NCBI RefSeq assembly: GCF_018614195.1
Contig: NZ_JAGGOT010000002.1
Span: 216,573 to 280,572 of the forward strand
Length of the DNA stretch: 64,000 bases
From: Streptomyces sp. ISL-43
Lineage (GTDB): Bacteria > Actinomycetota > Actinomycetes > Streptomycetales > Streptomycetaceae
Direction of reading: 5' to 3'
In this document: positions 55,391 through 64,000 of the stretch, piece by piece
How the letters are laid out: each line of letters begins with the position of its first letter
How positions within the stretch are numbered: the stretch's first letter is position 1
Program-made: the position numbers and the translations under genes
Notes under the pieces: model-generated
Databases searched by the model: none
Told to the model about the DNA's origin: nothing
Seen by the model: the letters and a program-made list of their open reading frames with translations, nothing else

Positions 55391-55414
55391 TGTGGGGGGC
55401 GTGAGCCCCCCACA
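55391..55414 (-). terminator. Hairpin in the rpoA-rplQ spacer
   Basis: A 10-bp perfect stem (TGTGGGGGGC / GCCCCCCACA, loop GTGA), 8 nt past the rpoA stop, lies within the operon. It may cause partial termination or mark an RNA processing site, setting rpoA:rplQ ratio. Confidence 0.65.
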
Positions 55415-55421
55415 AGCTTTT

Positions 55422-56444
55422 CTAGTACTGCTCGGTCTCGACGAAACCGGCGTCCGCGTCGTCGTCGGCGCCGAAGGCGTCGGCGGCGGCGGTCGGGTCG
55501 AATCCGGGCGGGCTGTCCTTGAGGGCCAGGCCCATGCCGGCCAGCTTCGCCTTGACCTCGTCGATCGACTTCGCACCGAAGTTGCGGATGTCGAGCAGGT
55601 CGGCCTCGGAGCGGGCGACGAGCTCACCCACGGAGTGGATGCCCTCGCGCTTGAGGCAGTTGTACGAGCGGACCGTGAGCTCGAGCTCCTCGATCGGCAG
55701 TGCCAGATCGGCGGCCAGGGCCGCGTCCGTCGGCGAGGGGCCCATGTCGATGCCCTCGGCGTCGATGTTGAGCTCGCGCGCCAGACCGAAGAGCTCGACC
55801 AGGGTCTTGCCGGCGGACGCCATGGCGTCGCGCGGGCGCATGGCCTGCTTGGTCTCGACGTCGACGATCAGCTTGTCGAAGTCGGTGCGCTGCTCGACTC
55901 GGGTCGCCTCGACCTTGTAGGTGACCTTGAGGACCGGGCTGTAGATGGAGTCGATCGGGATGCGACCGATCTCCTGGCCCAGCTGCTTGTTCTGGACGGC
56001 GGAGACGTAGCCGCGACCGCGCTCGACGGTCAGCTCCATCTCCAGCTTGCCCTTGCCGTTGAGCGTGGCGAGGACCAGGTCCGGGTTGTGCACCTCGACA
56101 CCGGCCGGGGGCGCGATGTCGGCAGCGGTGACCAGGCCGGGACCCTGCTTGCGCAGGTACATCACGACCGGCTCGTCGTGCTCCGAGGAGACGACCAGCT
56201 GCTTGATGTTGAGGATGATGTCGGTGACGTCTTCCTTGACACCCGGCACGGTGGTGAACTCGTGCAGGACGCCGTCCACGCGGATGCTGGTGACAGCGGC
56301 ACCCGGGATCGAGGACAGGAGCGTACGGCGGAGCGAGTTGCCGAGGGTGTAGCCGAAGCCCGGCTCGAGCGGCTCGATCACGAACCGCGAGCGGTACTCG
56401 TCTACGACCTCTTCGGTCAGCGAGGGACGCTGAGCGATAAGCAT
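55422..56444 (-). CDS. rpoA: RNA polymerase alpha subunit
   Basis: A 340-residue subunit that nucleates RNA polymerase assembly. The N-terminal domain has [34 protein letters not shown], and the C-terminal domain has [46 protein letters not shown], which contacts UP elements and activators. The tail ends [12 protein letters not shown]. It follows rpsK after 180 nt that hold a long hairpin. No rpsD gene sits between rpsK and rpoA, as usual in streptomycetes. Confidence 0.99.
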   Translation of the reverse strand: MLIAQRPSLTEEVVDEYRSRFVIEPLEPGFGYTLGNSLRRTLLSSIPGAAVTSIRVDGVLHEFTTVPGVKEDVTDIILNIKQLVVSSEHDEPVVMYLRKQGPGLVTAADIAPPAGVEVHNPDLVLATLNGKGKLEMELTVERGRGYVSAVQNKQLGQEIGRIPIDSIYSPVLKVTYKVEATRVEQRTDFDKLIVDVETKQAMRPRDAMASAGKTLVELFGLARELNIDAEGIDMGPSPTDAALAADLALPIEELELTVRSYNCLKREGIHSVGELVARSEADLLDIRNFGAKSIDEVKAKLAGMGLALKDSPPGFDPTAAADAFGADDDADAGFVETEQY

Positions 56445-56520
56445 GTTGATTCCTTCATTCGTGGACGCCCACTATTTGACGCCCGACGGGTGCAGCACGG
56501 GGCTGCGGACTACAAGGGTA

Positions 56521-56558
56521 CGGGCGGTACGTCCCCCGTGAGGGGTTCGTACCGCCCG
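56521..56558 (-). terminator. Two-part hairpin in the rpsK-rpoA spacer
   Basis: An 11-bp perfect outer stem (CGGGCGGTACG / CGTACCGCCCG) encloses a second 4-bp CCCC/GGGG stem with GTGA loop, inside the 180-bp spacer. It is a candidate attenuator or processing stem ahead of rpoA. Confidence 0.7.
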
Positions 56559-56624
56559 GACACTCAAAGACGCACAAGTGCGTCCACTGCGCTGACGCGG
56601 CGGCGCGGATCGCGCCGCCCCGGA

Positions 56625-57029
56625 TCAGACGCGGCGGCGCTTCGGCGGACGGCAGCCGTTGTGCGGGGTGGGGGTGACGTCCTGGATCGAGCCGACCTCC
56701 AGGCCAGTGGCCTGCAGGGAGCGGATCGCGGTCTCACGGCCGGAGCCGGGACCCTTGACGAAGACGTCGACCTTGCGCATGCCGTGCTCCTGCGCGCGAC
56801 GGGCGGCCGACTCGGCGGCCATCTGCGCGGCGAAGGGGGTGGACTTGCGCGAGCCCTTGAAGCCGACGTGGCCGGCGGAGGCCCAGGAGATCACGTTGCC
56901 CGCGGGGTCCGTGATCGAGACGATGGTGTTGTTGAACGTGCTCTTGATGTGGGCGTGCCCATGAGCGACGTTCTTCTTTTCCTTGCGGCGCACCTTCTTG
57001 GCAGCGCCCTGACGACCCTTGGGGGGCAT
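56625..57029 (-). CDS. rpsK: 30S ribosomal protein S11
   Basis: A 134-residue platform protein contacting the mRNA in the E site. [61 protein letters not shown], and the terminal [18 protein letters not shown] are the family signatures. It is 54 nt after rpsM. Confidence 0.99.
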   Translation of the reverse strand: MPPKGRQGAAKKVRRKEKKNVAHGHAHIKSTFNNTIVSITDPAGNVISWASAGHVGFKGSRKSTPFAAQMAAESAARRAQEHGMRKVDVFVKGPGSGRETAIRSLQATGLEVGSIQDVTPTPHNGCRPPKRRRV

Positions 57030-57083
57030 CTAAATCTCCTACGGGAGGTGGTCGGTCCTACAGCGCAAGACCGCTGAACAGGA

Positions 57084-57464
57084 CTACTTCTTGCCCGGCT
57101 TCTTCTTACCGGCGATCGCGCGACGCGGACCCTTGCGGGTACGAGCGTTCGTGCTGGTGCGCTGACCGTGCACGGGCAGGCCACGACGGTGGCGAATACC
57201 CTGGTAGCACTGGATCTCGACCTTGCGGCGGATGTCAGCCTGGATCTCGCGGCGGAGGTCACCCTCGGTGCGGAGGTTGGCGTCCACGTACTCGCGGATC
57301 TTGACCAGGTCCTCTTCGGCCAGGTCACGAACGCGGGTGTCGGGGTTCACACCGGTGGCCGCAAGGATTTCCTTGGACCGGGTGCGACCGACACCGAAGA
57401 CGTAGGTAAGTGCGATCTCCACACGCTTTTCGCGCGGGATGTCAACACCGGAAACGCGTGCCAT
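57084..57464 (-). CDS. rpsM: 30S ribosomal protein S13
   Basis: A 126-residue head protein that touches the P-site tRNA and 5S-side bridge. [73 protein letters not shown]. It heads the rpsM-rpsK-rpoA-rplQ (alpha) group, with a 200-nt leader or spacer after rpmJ. Confidence 0.99.
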   Translation of the reverse strand: MARVSGVDIPREKRVEIALTYVFGVGRTRSKEILAATGVNPDTRVRDLAEEDLVKIREYVDANLRTEGDLRREIQADIRRKVEIQCYQGIRHRRGLPVHGQRTSTNARTRKGPRRAIAGKKKPGKK

Positions 57465-57494
57465 TCAATGGCTCCTGTGTGTTCGGGGGTCTTC

Positions 57495-57606
57495 CGCAGA
57501 ACCGAACCCCGACCGCCGACCACACCTGTTGGGTGGTGGTACGTCCGGGTCCCCGGCCCCCGCCGGAGGTGCCGCCGGTCCTGGTCAGGACTGGGCGGGT
57601 TCTGCG
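57495..57606 (-). other. Long-range inverted repeat in the rpmJ-rpsM spacer
   Basis: CGCAGAACC (57495-57503) and its exact complement GGTTCTGCG (57598-57606) bracket about 94 nt, close to the rpsM start. The pair could fold the S13 leader or simply be chance; no S4-type leader is recognisable. Confidence 0.35.
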
Positions 57607-57664
57607 TATGTACGTTTTCTTACGTCGCGCGAAGAACTGCGTAGTGCAGGTCGGTCGGCGTGCG

Positions 57665-57778
57665 TCAGCCCTGGCGCTGCTTGTGGCGCAGGTTGTCGCA
57701 GATGACCATGACCCGACCGTGACGGCGGATCACCTTGCACTTGTCGCAGATCTTCTTGACGCTCGGCTTGACCTTCAT
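57665..57778 (-). CDS. rpmJ: 50S ribosomal protein L36
   Basis: A 37-residue zinc-ribbon protein read directly from the sequence: [20 protein letters not shown], then [18 protein letters not shown]11 and C14 with C27 and H32 form the CCCH zinc site of the zinc-containing (C+) form. It sits in the classic infA-rpmJ-rpsM order. It has a paralogue lacking cysteines in many streptomycetes, which is not in this window. Confidence 0.97.
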   Translation of the reverse strand: MKVKPSVKKICDKCKVIRRHGRVMVICDNLRHKQRQG

Positions 57779-57852
57779 GTTGGTGAGGTTCTCCGGGTCA
57801 GTGCCACCACCCGCGCCGGGACAAGACGTCCGGACGGGAGTGAAGACAAGAT

Positions 57853-58074
57853 CTACTTGTATCGGTAGACGATCCGGCCACGCGTCAGGTCGTACGGAGA
57901 CAGCTCCACGACGACCCGGTCATCAGGGAGGATGCGGATGTAGTGCATGCGCATCTTCCCGCTGATGTGCGCGAGGACCTTGTGACCGTTCTGGAGTTCC
58001 ACCTTGAACATCGCGTTCGGGAGGGACTCGATCACGGTGCCCTCGATTTCGATGGCACCTTGCTTCTTGGCCAC
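57853..58074 (-). CDS. infA: Translation initiation factor IF-1
   Basis: A 73-residue OB-fold factor that binds the 30S A site. Starting at the GTG 58074 it reads [73 protein letters not shown] in sequence segments typical of IF-1. AAAGGCG lies upstream. An earlier in-frame ATG at 58140 would add 22 non-conserved residues and is rejected. A promoter-like pair lies before it. Confidence 0.97.
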   Translation of the reverse strand: MAKKQGAIEIEGTVIESLPNAMFKVELQNGHKVLAHISGKMRMHYIRILPDDRVVVELSPYDLTRGRIVYRYK

Positions 58075-58155
58075 GCTTCGCCTTTCGAATCGGCTACCTT
58101 GATCAGCTCCTCCGCTTCGCATGCGGACATGCGGGTGCAAAGGAGCCGACGAGTC

Positions 58156-58185
58156 AGTCTACGTCAGGGCACCCAGAAAGACGAA
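58156..58185 (-). promoter_or_regulatory. Possible infA promoter
   Basis: TTCGTC (58180-58185), an 18-bp spacer and TAGACT (58156-58161) on the minus strand make a reasonable principal-sigma promoter in the 141-bp map-infA gap, about 80 nt before the infA start. The -35 is weak (consensus TTGACN). Confidence 0.45.
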
Positions 58186-58215
58186 TCCGGAAAGTTTGCC
58201 CTAGAGACTAGATCA

Positions 58216-59067
58216 TTAACCAAGGGGGTCCGGCGCGGTGGACACGCCGTAGGCCGCCAAGCGGGCCTTGCCGCAGTCCGGCGAGGTCAGCACGAGGGGG
58301 CCCTCCTCGGTCAGGGCGATGGAGTGCTCCCAGTGCGAGGACCAGGTCCCGTCCGTGGTGATGACCGTCCAGTCGTCCGCCAGGACCTCCGTCTGGGCCG
58401 TGCCCAGGGAGACCATCGGCTCGATCGCCAGGCAGATGCCCGGGACGAGCTTGATCCCCTTGCCCCGCTTGCGCGAGACGTAGTTCAGCAGGTGGGGGTC
58501 CATGTGCATCTCGGTCCCGATGCCGTGGCCGCCGTAGTCCTCGATGATCCCGAACTTGCCGAGGCTGTGCTCACCGGTGCTCGGGCGCGGCTGGCGCTTG
58601 ATGTAGGTCTCGATCGCCTTCGAGATGTCCACGAGGCGGTTGCCGAGCTTCATGGCGGCGATGCCGGCCCACATGGACTCCTCGGTCACCCGGGAGAGCT
58701 CCAGGAGCTCAGGGGCGTGCCCAGTGCCCACGAAGGCGGTGTACGCGGCGTCGCCGTGCCAGCCGTCGACGATGGCGCCGGCGTCGATCGAGATGATGTC
58801 GCCGTCCTTGAGGACCGTCTTGTCGTCGGGGATGCCGTGGACGACGACCTCGTTGACCGAGGTGCAGATGGTCGCGGGGAAGCCGCCGTAGCCGAGGAAG
58901 TTCGACTTGGCGCCGGCGTCCGCGATGACCTTGCGGGCCACCATGTCCAGATCGCGCGTCGTCGCGCCCGGCACGGCCGCCTCACGAGTCGCAGCGTGGA
59001 TCGCCGCGACGACCAGTCCCGCCTCGCGCATCTTGACGATCTGCTCGGGGGTCTTGATCTGCACCAT
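58216..59067 (-). CDS. map: Type I methionine aminopeptidase
   Basis: Removes the initiator Met from nascent chains; metal-dependent pita-bread fold. The 283-residue protein has NEVVVHGIPDDKTVLKDGDIISIDAGAIVDGWHGDAAYTAFVG, with the metal Asp pair, YGGHGIGTEMHMDPHLLNYV (metal His) and MVSLGTAQTEVL preceded by the Glu ligand in LAIEP. The ATG at 59067 starts MVQIKTPEQI. It follows adk by 93 nt in the secY-adk-map-infA order. Confidence 0.97.
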   Translation of the reverse strand: MVQIKTPEQIVKMREAGLVVAAIHAATREAAVPGATTRDLDMVARKVIADAGAKSNFLGYGGFPATICTSVNEVVVHGIPDDKTVLKDGDIISIDAGAIVDGWHGDAAYTAFVGTGHAPELLELSRVTEESMWAGIAAMKLGNRLVDISKAIETYIKRQPRPSTGEHSLGKFGIIEDYGGHGIGTEMHMDPHLLNYVSRKRGKGIKLVPGICLAIEPMVSLGTAQTEVLADDWTVITTDGTWSSHWEHSIALTEEGPLVLTSPDCGKARLAAYGVSTAPDPLG

Positions 59068-59160
59068 GAACGGGCCTTCCACCTTCGGATTCGGGTCTTC
59101 TCAACAGTACGGCCGCGGCGTCCTGGGGACACCGCGGCCGGGGCTGCACTACAGGGGGAG

Positions 59161-59808
59161 CTACTTCTTCAGGGCGTCCATCGCGCGCTGCGTGACGTCC
59201 TTGACCTCACCCAGGGCCGGGATCGTCGACACGAGGCCCTGGGCCTTGTAGTAGTCGATGATCGGCTCGGTCTGCGTGTGGTAGACGTCCAGCCGGTTGC
59301 GGACCGCGTCCTCGGACTGGTCCTCGCGCACGTACAGCTCGCCGCCGCAGATGTCGCAGACACCCTCGACCTTCGGCGGGCGGTACGCGACGTGGAAGAC
59401 GTGCGCGCTGTCGTTGCGGCACGTACGGCGGCCGGCGAGGCGCTTGACGACCTCATCCTCCTCGACCTCCAGGTCGAGGACGGCGTCGAGGTTCATGCCC
59501 TCGGCCTTGAGCATCACGTCGAGGGCCTCGGCCTGCGACACGTTGCGCGGGAAGCCGTCGAGCAGGAAGCCGGCTGCCGCGTCGGGCTGCTCCATGCGGT
59601 CCTTGGCCATGCCGATGGTGATCTCGTCCGGGACGAGGTCGCCGGCGTCCATGAACGCCTTGGCACGCCGGCCCAGCTCGGTGCCCTGACTGATGTTGGC
59701 CCGGAACAGGTCGCCCGTGGAGATGTGCGGGACCGACAAGGTCGTGGCAAGGACAGTCGCCTGCGTTCCCTTGCCCGCACCGGGCGGTCCGACGAGGACG
59801 ATTCGCAT
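59161..59808 (-). CDS. adk: Adenylate kinase
   Basis: Interconverts ATP+AMP and 2 ADP. The 215-residue protein has GPPGAGKGTQATVLA (P-loop), IPHISTGDLFR-like (VPHISTGDLFRANI), GFPRNVSQAEALD and the lid domain CRNDSAHVFHVAYRPPKVEGVCDICGGELYVREDQ, whose C..C and C..C pattern (with H) indicates a zinc-type or remnant lid. The start ATG overlaps the secY stop by one base (TGATG). Confidence 0.98.
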   Translation of the reverse strand: MRIVLVGPPGAGKGTQATVLATTLSVPHISTGDLFRANISQGTELGRRAKAFMDAGDLVPDEITIGMAKDRMEQPDAAAGFLLDGFPRNVSQAEALDVMLKAEGMNLDAVLDLEVEEDEVVKRLAGRRTCRNDSAHVFHVAYRPPKVEGVCDICGGELYVREDQSEDAVRNRLDVYHTQTEPIIDYYKAQGLVSTIPALGEVKDVTQRAMDALKK

Positions 59809-61121
59809 CAGCGGAGGAACCCTTCGTAATTACGCTGCTGGAGCTGGCTCTCGATCTGCTTCACGGTTTCCAGACCCACACCCACGATGATCAGGATGCT
59901 CGTCCCGCCGAACGGGAAGTTCTGGTTCGCCCCGAAGCCCGCCAACGCCATCGTCGGCACAAGAGCGATGAGACCCAGGTACAGCGACCCCGGCCAGGTG
60001 ATCCGGTTGAGTACGTAGCTGAGGTACTCGGCGGTGGGCCGACCGGCGCGAATGCCCGGGATGAACCCACCATACTTCTTCATGTTGTCTGCAACTTCCT
60101 CGGGGTTGAACGAGATCGCCACGTAGAAGAACGCGAAGAAAACGATCAGGAGGAAGTAGGTGGCGATGTAGTACGGGTGGTCGCCCTTGACGAAGTGCTT
60201 GCTGATCCAGTTCGCCCAGCCGGCGGTGGAACCGCTGAACTGGACGATCAGTGCCGGGATGTACAGCAGCGACGAGGCGAAGATGACCGGGATGACACCG
60301 GCCTGGTTCACCTTGAGCGGGATGTACGTCGAGGTGCCGCCGTACGCACGCCGGCCGATCATGCGCTTCGCGTACTGGACGGGGATCCGTCGCTGCGCCT
60401 GTTCGACGAAGACCACGAGGGCCACCATCGCGAGGCCGACCAGGATGACCACGCCGAACTCGACCCAGCCGTCCGCGATCTTGCCCTGGAGCTTGATCTG
60501 CCACAGGGCGCCGACGAAGCCCGCGGCGATCGAGATGAACATAAGGATCGACATACCGTTGCCGATGCCGCGGTCGGTGATGAGCTCACCGAGCCACATG
60601 ACGAGGCAGGTACCCGCGGTCATGGTGAGCACCATGACGACGGTGGTGAAAATCGATCGGTCCGGAACGATCTGGTCTTTGACCTGGCAGCCCTGGAAGA
60701 GGGCGCCGCTGCGGGCGGTGGCGACGAGGCCGGTGCCCTGCAGGATCGCGAGCGCGACCGTCAGATAGCGCGTGTACTGAGTGATCTTCGACGTGCCGGA
60801 CTGACCCTCTTTCTTGAGGGTCTCCAGCTTCGGGATGACCACGGTCAGCAGCTGCAGAATGATGCTCGCCGTGATGTAGGGCATGATGCCGAGCGCGAAG
60901 ATCGTGATCTGCAGCAGCGCACCGCCGCTGAACATGTTGACGAGACCGAAGAGGCCATTGCTGCTGCCTGCCTGGTCAACACAGATCTGAACGTTCTTGT
61001 AGCTCACGCCGGGTACCGGGATGTGGGACCCGAGCCGATACAGCACGATGATGCTGAGCGTAAAGAGCAGCTTCTTGCGCAGGTCGGGCGTCTTGAACGC
61101 CCGGGCGAACGCGGTGAGCAC
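59808..61121 (-). CDS. secY: Protein translocase subunit SecY
   Basis: The 437-residue, ten-helix channel of the Sec machinery in the plasma membrane. FARAFKTPDLRKKLLFTLSIIVLYRLGSHIPVPGV, GITPYI-like (FALGIMPYITASIILQLL), LGELITDRGIGNGMSILMF and FNPEEVADNMKKYGGFIPGIR are diagnostic. The GTG at 61121 has AGGAGG 7 nt upstream. It is separated from rplO by 186 nt that include a strong hairpin, so it may be transcribed partly on its own. Confidence 0.99.
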   Translation of the reverse strand: MLTAFARAFKTPDLRKKLLFTLSIIVLYRLGSHIPVPGVSYKNVQICVDQAGSSNGLFGLVNMFSGGALLQITIFALGIMPYITASIILQLLTVVIPKLETLKKEGQSGTSKITQYTRYLTVALAILQGTGLVATARSGALFQGCQVKDQIVPDRSIFTTVVMVLTMTAGTCLVMWLGELITDRGIGNGMSILMFISIAAGFVGALWQIKLQGKIADGWVEFGVVILVGLAMVALVVFVEQAQRRIPVQYAKRMIGRRAYGGTSTYIPLKVNQAGVIPVIFASSLLYIPALIVQFSGSTAGWANWISKHFVKGDHPYYIATYFLLIVFFAFFYVAISFNPEEVADNMKKYGGFIPGIRAGRPTAEYLSYVLNRITWPGSLYLGLIALVPTMALAGFGANQNFPFGGTSILIIVGVGLETVKQIESQLQQRNYEGFLR

Positions 61122-61241
61122 GGTGCCTCCTGCGACCCCCGCGCTACTGCGTCAGAGGTGACGGTCTGAGGGATCGACGATTACGTACATGCAAAGGTGC
61201 AGGCCACCTTACCGGCGTCTGCGGCCCCCATGGAACGACCA

Positions 61242-61275
61242 ACCGGGGATGCCCCATATGTGAGGCATCCCCGGT
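61242..61275 (-). terminator. Hairpin between rplO and secY
   Basis: A 12-bp perfect stem (ACCGGGGATGCC / GGCATCCCCGGT, 10-nt loop CCATATGTGA) lies 33 nt past the rplO stop. It suggests termination or attenuation at the ribosomal-protein/secY junction. Confidence 0.78.
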
Positions 61276-61307
61276 CGGGTTTCTAGCTATTTGTCACTGA
61301 GTTCGTC

Positions 61308-61763
61308 TTAGACGAGCTCGGTCACGGTGCCACCAGCGGCGGCAATCTTCTCCTTGGCGGAGCCGGAGACGGCGTCAACCGAAACCTGCAGCGCCACGGA
61401 GATCTCGCCCTGGCCCAGGACCTTGACGAGGCTGTTCTTGCGAACCGCGCCCTTGGCGACCAGGTCGGCCACCGTGACTTCTCCACCCTCGGGGTAGAGA
61501 GCGCCGAGCTTGTCCAGGTTCACGACCTGGAACTCGGTGCGGAACGGGTTCTTGAAGCCCTTGAGCTTCGGCAGGCGCATGTGGAGGGGCATCTGCCCAC
61601 CCTCGAAGCGCACCGGGATCTGGTAGCGGGCCTTCTGGCCCTTCGTACCACGACCAGCCGTCTTACCCTTCGACGCCTCACCACGACCGACACGGGTCTT
61701 CGCGGTCTTGGCACCGGGGGCGGGACGGAGGTTGTGGGCCTTCAGCGGGCTGTTCTCAGCCAT
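61308..61763 (-). CDS. rplO: 50S ribosomal protein L15
   Basis: A 151-residue large-subunit protein. [62 protein letters not shown] are the rRNA-binding N-terminal signatures; the globular C-terminus ends GTVTELV. The ATG at 61763 lies one base past the rpmD stop, with GGAGGT upstream. It is last in the unbroken rpsH-rplO run before the secY gap. Confidence 0.98.
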   Translation of the reverse strand: MAENSPLKAHNLRPAPGAKTAKTRVGRGEASKGKTAGRGTKGQKARYQIPVRFEGGQMPLHMRLPKLKGFKNPFRTEFQVVNLDKLGALYPEGGEVTVADLVAKGAVRKNSLVKVLGQGEISVALQVSVDAVSGSAKEKIAAAGGTVTELV

Positions 61764-61764
61764 G

Positions 61765-61947
61765 TTAGTCAACCTCCTCAACCGTCACGAGGTGGCGGAC
61801 GGTGTTAGCCATTCCGCGGAACTCGGGGCGGTCCTCCTTGACGACCACGTCGTTCAGGCGCTTGAGCCCGAGCGAACGCAGAGTGTCGCGGTGGTTCTGC
61901 TTGCTGCCGATGTACGACTTCGTCTGCGTGATCTTGAGACGGGCCAT
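61765..61947 (-). CDS. rpmD: 50S ribosomal protein L30
   Basis: A 60-residue protein, [20 protein letters not shown] then [40 protein letters not shown]. It is the normal length for bacterial L30. The start overlaps the rpsE stop by one base (TAATG). Confidence 0.98.
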   Translation of the reverse strand: MARLKITQTKSYIGSKQNHRDTLRSLGLKRLNDVVVKEDRPEFRGMANTVRHLVTVEEVD

Positions 61948-62552
61948 TACGCACCCGCTCCCGCAGCACGTGCACGAAGGAGCGCGGCGGGGGCGACGTC
62001 CTCGAGGGGCAGACCACGGCGAGCCGCGATCTCCTCGGGACGCTGCAGGCCCTTGAGCGCAGCCACGGTCGCGTGCACGATGTTGATCGCGTTCGACGAA
62101 CCGAGCGACTTCGACAGGATGTCGTGAACGCCGGCGCACTCCAGAACGGCGCGCACCGGGCCACCGGCGATAACGCCGGTACCGGGGGAAGCCGGCTTCA
62201 GGAGCACGACGCCAGCGGCACGCTCGCCCGTGATCGGGTGAGGAATCGTGCCCTGGATGCGCGGAACCTTGAAGAAGGACTTCTTGGCTTCCTCGACACC
62301 CTTGGCGATGGCCGCGGGAACTTCCTTGGCCTTGCCGTAACCGACACCTACAGTGCCGTCACCGTCGCCCACCACGACCAGCGCGGTGAAGCTGAAGCGG
62401 CGACCACCCTTGACAACCTTGGCGACGCGGTTGATCGCGACAACGCGCTCAACGTAAGCGGTCTTCTCGGCGGCAGGGCCACCGTCGCGACCCTTCCGGT
62501 CCCGCCGCTCGCCGCCACCGGCACCGCTTCCGCGGCGCTGGGGTCCAGCCAT
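61947..62552 (-). CDS. rpsE: 30S ribosomal protein S5
   Basis: A 201-residue body protein lining the mRNA entry channel, involved in decoding fidelity. [47 protein letters not shown] and [20 protein letters not shown] are diagnostic. The N-terminus is a Gly/Arg-rich extension ([20 protein letters not shown]) normal for actinobacteria. Stop overlaps rpmD start by one base. Confidence 0.99.
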   Translation of the reverse strand: MAGPQRRGSGAGGGERRDRKGRDGGPAAEKTAYVERVVAINRVAKVVKGGRRFSFTALVVVGDGDGTVGVGYGKAKEVPAAIAKGVEEAKKSFFKVPRIQGTIPHPITGERAAGVVLLKPASPGTGVIAGGPVRAVLECAGVHDILSKSLGSSNAINIVHATVAALKGLQRPEEIAARRGLPLEDVAPAALLRARAAGAGA

Positions 62553-62597
62553 TGGATTACCTCTCTCTGTTACGTCCGTGAGTCCCGGAACCGGGGC

Positions 62598-62981
62598 TTA
62601 GAACTTCAGCCCGGCTTCGCGGGCGGCGTCAGCCAGAGCGGCAATGCGCCCGGCGTATCGGTTGCCACCGCGGTCGAACACGACGGTCTCGACACCCGCA
62701 GCCTTGGCACGCTCGGCGACGAGCGCGCCGACGGCCTGGGCCTGGGCGCTCTTGTCGCCTTCGCCACCGCGGATCGAGGTGTCCAGGGTCGACGCGGACG
62801 CCAGGGTGTGACCCTGGAGGTCGTCGATGACCTGAGCAACGATGTTGCGGTTCGAACGCGTCACGACGAGGCGCGGACGCTCCGCCGTACCCGAGACGTT
62901 CTTGCGGATGCGGATGTGGCGGCGGGCCTTGGCGGCACGCTTGTACGCGTCGCCCTTGGCGATCTTTACACCGTATGCCAT
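62598..62981 (-). CDS. rplR: 50S ribosomal protein L18
   Basis: A 127-residue 5S rRNA-binding protein. [68 protein letters not shown]. It lies 2 nt after rplF and 45 nt before rpsE. Confidence 0.99.
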   Translation of the reverse strand: MAYGVKIAKGDAYKRAAKARRHIRIRKNVSGTAERPRLVVTRSNRNIVAQVIDDLQGHTLASASTLDTSIRGGEGDKSAQAQAVGALVAERAKAAGVETVVFDRGGNRYAGRIAALADAAREAGLKF

Positions 62982-62983
62982 GG

Positions 62984-63523
62984 CTACTTACCAGCCTTTC
63001 CGACCTTGCGGCGGATGACTTCGCCGGCGTACTTGACACCCTTGGCCTTGTACGGGTCGGGCTTCCGCAGCTTGCGGATGTTGGCGGCGACCTCGCCGAC
63101 CTTCTGCTTGTCGATGCCCTCGACCGAGAACTTGGTGGGCGACTCGACCTTGAAGGAGATGCCCTCGGGCGCCTCGATCAGGATCGGGTGGCTGTAGCCA
63201 AGCTGGAACTCCAGGTTGGAGCCCTTCGCGGCGACGCGGTAACCGACACCGCTGATCTCGAGCGCCTTGACGTAACCCGCGGTCACGCCGGTGATCATGT
63301 TCGCCACCAGCGTGCGGGACAGGCCGTGCAGGGCCTTGTTCTGACGCTCGTCGTTGGGGCGGATGACGTTCAGAACGCCTTCCTCACCCTTGACGATCTC
63401 GATGGGCGCAGCGACGGTGTGCGAGAGGGAACCCTTGGGGCCCTTCACCGCGACCGTGCGGCCATCGATGGTGACGTCCACACCGGCGGGAACCTGGATG
63501 GGGAGCTTGCCGATTCGCGACAT
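62984..63523 (-). CDS. rplF: 50S ribosomal protein L6
   Basis: A 179-residue protein near the GTPase centre. [52 protein letters not shown], and [24 protein letters not shown]. Duplicated L6 fold, normal length. It lies 20 nt after rpsH. Confidence 0.99.
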   Translation of the reverse strand: MSRIGKLPIQVPAGVDVTIDGRTVAVKGPKGSLSHTVAAPIEIVKGEEGVLNVIRPNDERQNKALHGLSRTLVANMITGVTAGYVKALEISGVGYRVAAKGSNLEFQLGYSHPILIEAPEGISFKVESPTKFSVEGIDKQKVGEVAANIRKLRKPDPYKAKGVKYAGEVIRRKVGKAGK

Positions 63524-63543
63524 TGCTTTTCCTCCGTTCCCGA

Positions 63544-63942
63544 CTACCAGACGTAGGCGAGGACTTCCCCACCTACGCCCTTCTTGCCTGCCTGCTGGCC
63601 GGTCAGGAGACCATGGGACGTGGAGATGATCGCCACGCCCAGGCCGCCGAGGACCTTCGGCAGGTTGGTGGACTTTGCGTACACGCGCAGACCGGGCTTC
63701 GAGATCCGCTTGATGCCCGCGATGGAGCGCTCACGGTTCGGCCCGAACTTCAGCTCGAGGACGAGGTTCTTGCCGACCTCGGCGTCCTCGACCTTCCAGC
63801 CGGTGATGAAACCCTCCTGCTTGAGGATCTCTGCGATGTGCGACTTGATCTTGCTGTGCGGCATCACCACGGTGTCGTGGTACGCCGAGTTAGCGTTACG
63901 CAGACGGGTCAGCATGTCTGCGATCGGGTCAGTCATGGTCAT
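63544..63942 (-). CDS. rpsH: 30S ribosomal protein S8
   Basis: A 132-residue central-domain rRNA-binding protein. [43 protein letters not shown], then [49 protein letters not shown]. The ATG at 63942 (MTMTDPIA) follows GAAGG; an ATG two codons on (63936) is also possible. It is the most upstream gene visible of the spc operon; rpsN and rplE should lie beyond the window. Confidence 0.99.
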   Translation of the reverse strand: MTMTDPIADMLTRLRNANSAYHDTVVMPHSKIKSHIAEILKQEGFITGWKVEDAEVGKNLVLELKFGPNRERSIAGIKRISKPGLRVYAKSTNLPKVLGGLGVAIISTSHGLLTGQQAGKKGVGGEVLAYVW

Positions 63943-64000
63943 GAAGTGGCCTTCGGCCTCTCTCGCCGGGGTTTCCTGTATGCGCCATCCCTCTCCCCAC

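Overview
This 64-kb, very GC-rich window comes from a Streptomyces (or very close relative) chromosome. The gene content points there directly: bldM and whiD sit divergently beside guaB/guaB3 and an ECF sigma gene, GroEL1 has a His-rich tail, and groESL is preceded by two CIRCE operators. GTG starts, 4-nt GTGA stop/start overlaps and leaderless-type starts are common. The genes are ordinary chromosomal core or near-core genes; I see no prophage, insertion sequence, CRISPR array, tRNA or rRNA.

Layout. (1) 1-7134: three membrane-type Ser/Thr kinase genes in a row on the minus strand. The first is cut by the window edge. The middle one is a pseudokinase with a huge low-complexity insert; the third is an apparently active kinase with an Ala-Lys-Pro repeat head. 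(2) 7284-14313: glpD, a degenerate nucleotide-sugar dehydrogenase, a small membrane protein, and a helical protein paired with a membrane-anchored M16-type peptidase. (3) 14401-19667: purine and development block, with guaB3, guaB, an ECF sigma gene (probably shbA/sigD), bldM with a clear sigma-BldN promoter, and whiD. (4) 19887-25310: LysR, MOSC, SDR and SnoaL-like genes, then groEL1/groES under CIRCE control. (5) 25746-32487: an envelope module of response regulator, histidine kinase, LCP protein, SEDS (FtsW/RodA) protein and two NodB-type lipoproteins. (6) 32580-45757: a THUMP-like methyltransferase and a long minus-strand housekeeping run covering t6A synthesis (tsaD, tsaB, tsaE with rimI), alr, nnr, acpS, glmS and a lipoprotein. 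(7) 46040-49525: coaA, a DUF389 protein and glmM. (8) 49661-63942: rpsI-rplM, a GT87-like membrane protein, an ABC-F ATPase, truA, then the alpha and spc ribosomal operons (rplQ, rpoA, rpsK, rpsM, rpmJ, infA, map, adk, secY, rplO, rpmD, rpsE, rplR, rplF, rpsH).

How it fits together. Much of the window serves cell-wall precursor supply (glmS, glmM, alr) and envelope assembly (LCP, SEDS, deacetylases), translation (ribosomal proteins, t6A, map, infA, truA) and developmental control (bldM, whiD). A recurring oddity is loss of catalytic residues in otherwise well-preserved folds: the pseudokinase, the sugar dehydrogenase lacking its Cys and Lys, a YkuD-like protein lacking Cys and His, and GuaB3 lacking the IMPDH Cys. 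Strong hairpins mark most operon ends, and several also lie inside the ribosomal operons. All functional calls rest on reading the translated sequences by eye; no database search was run.
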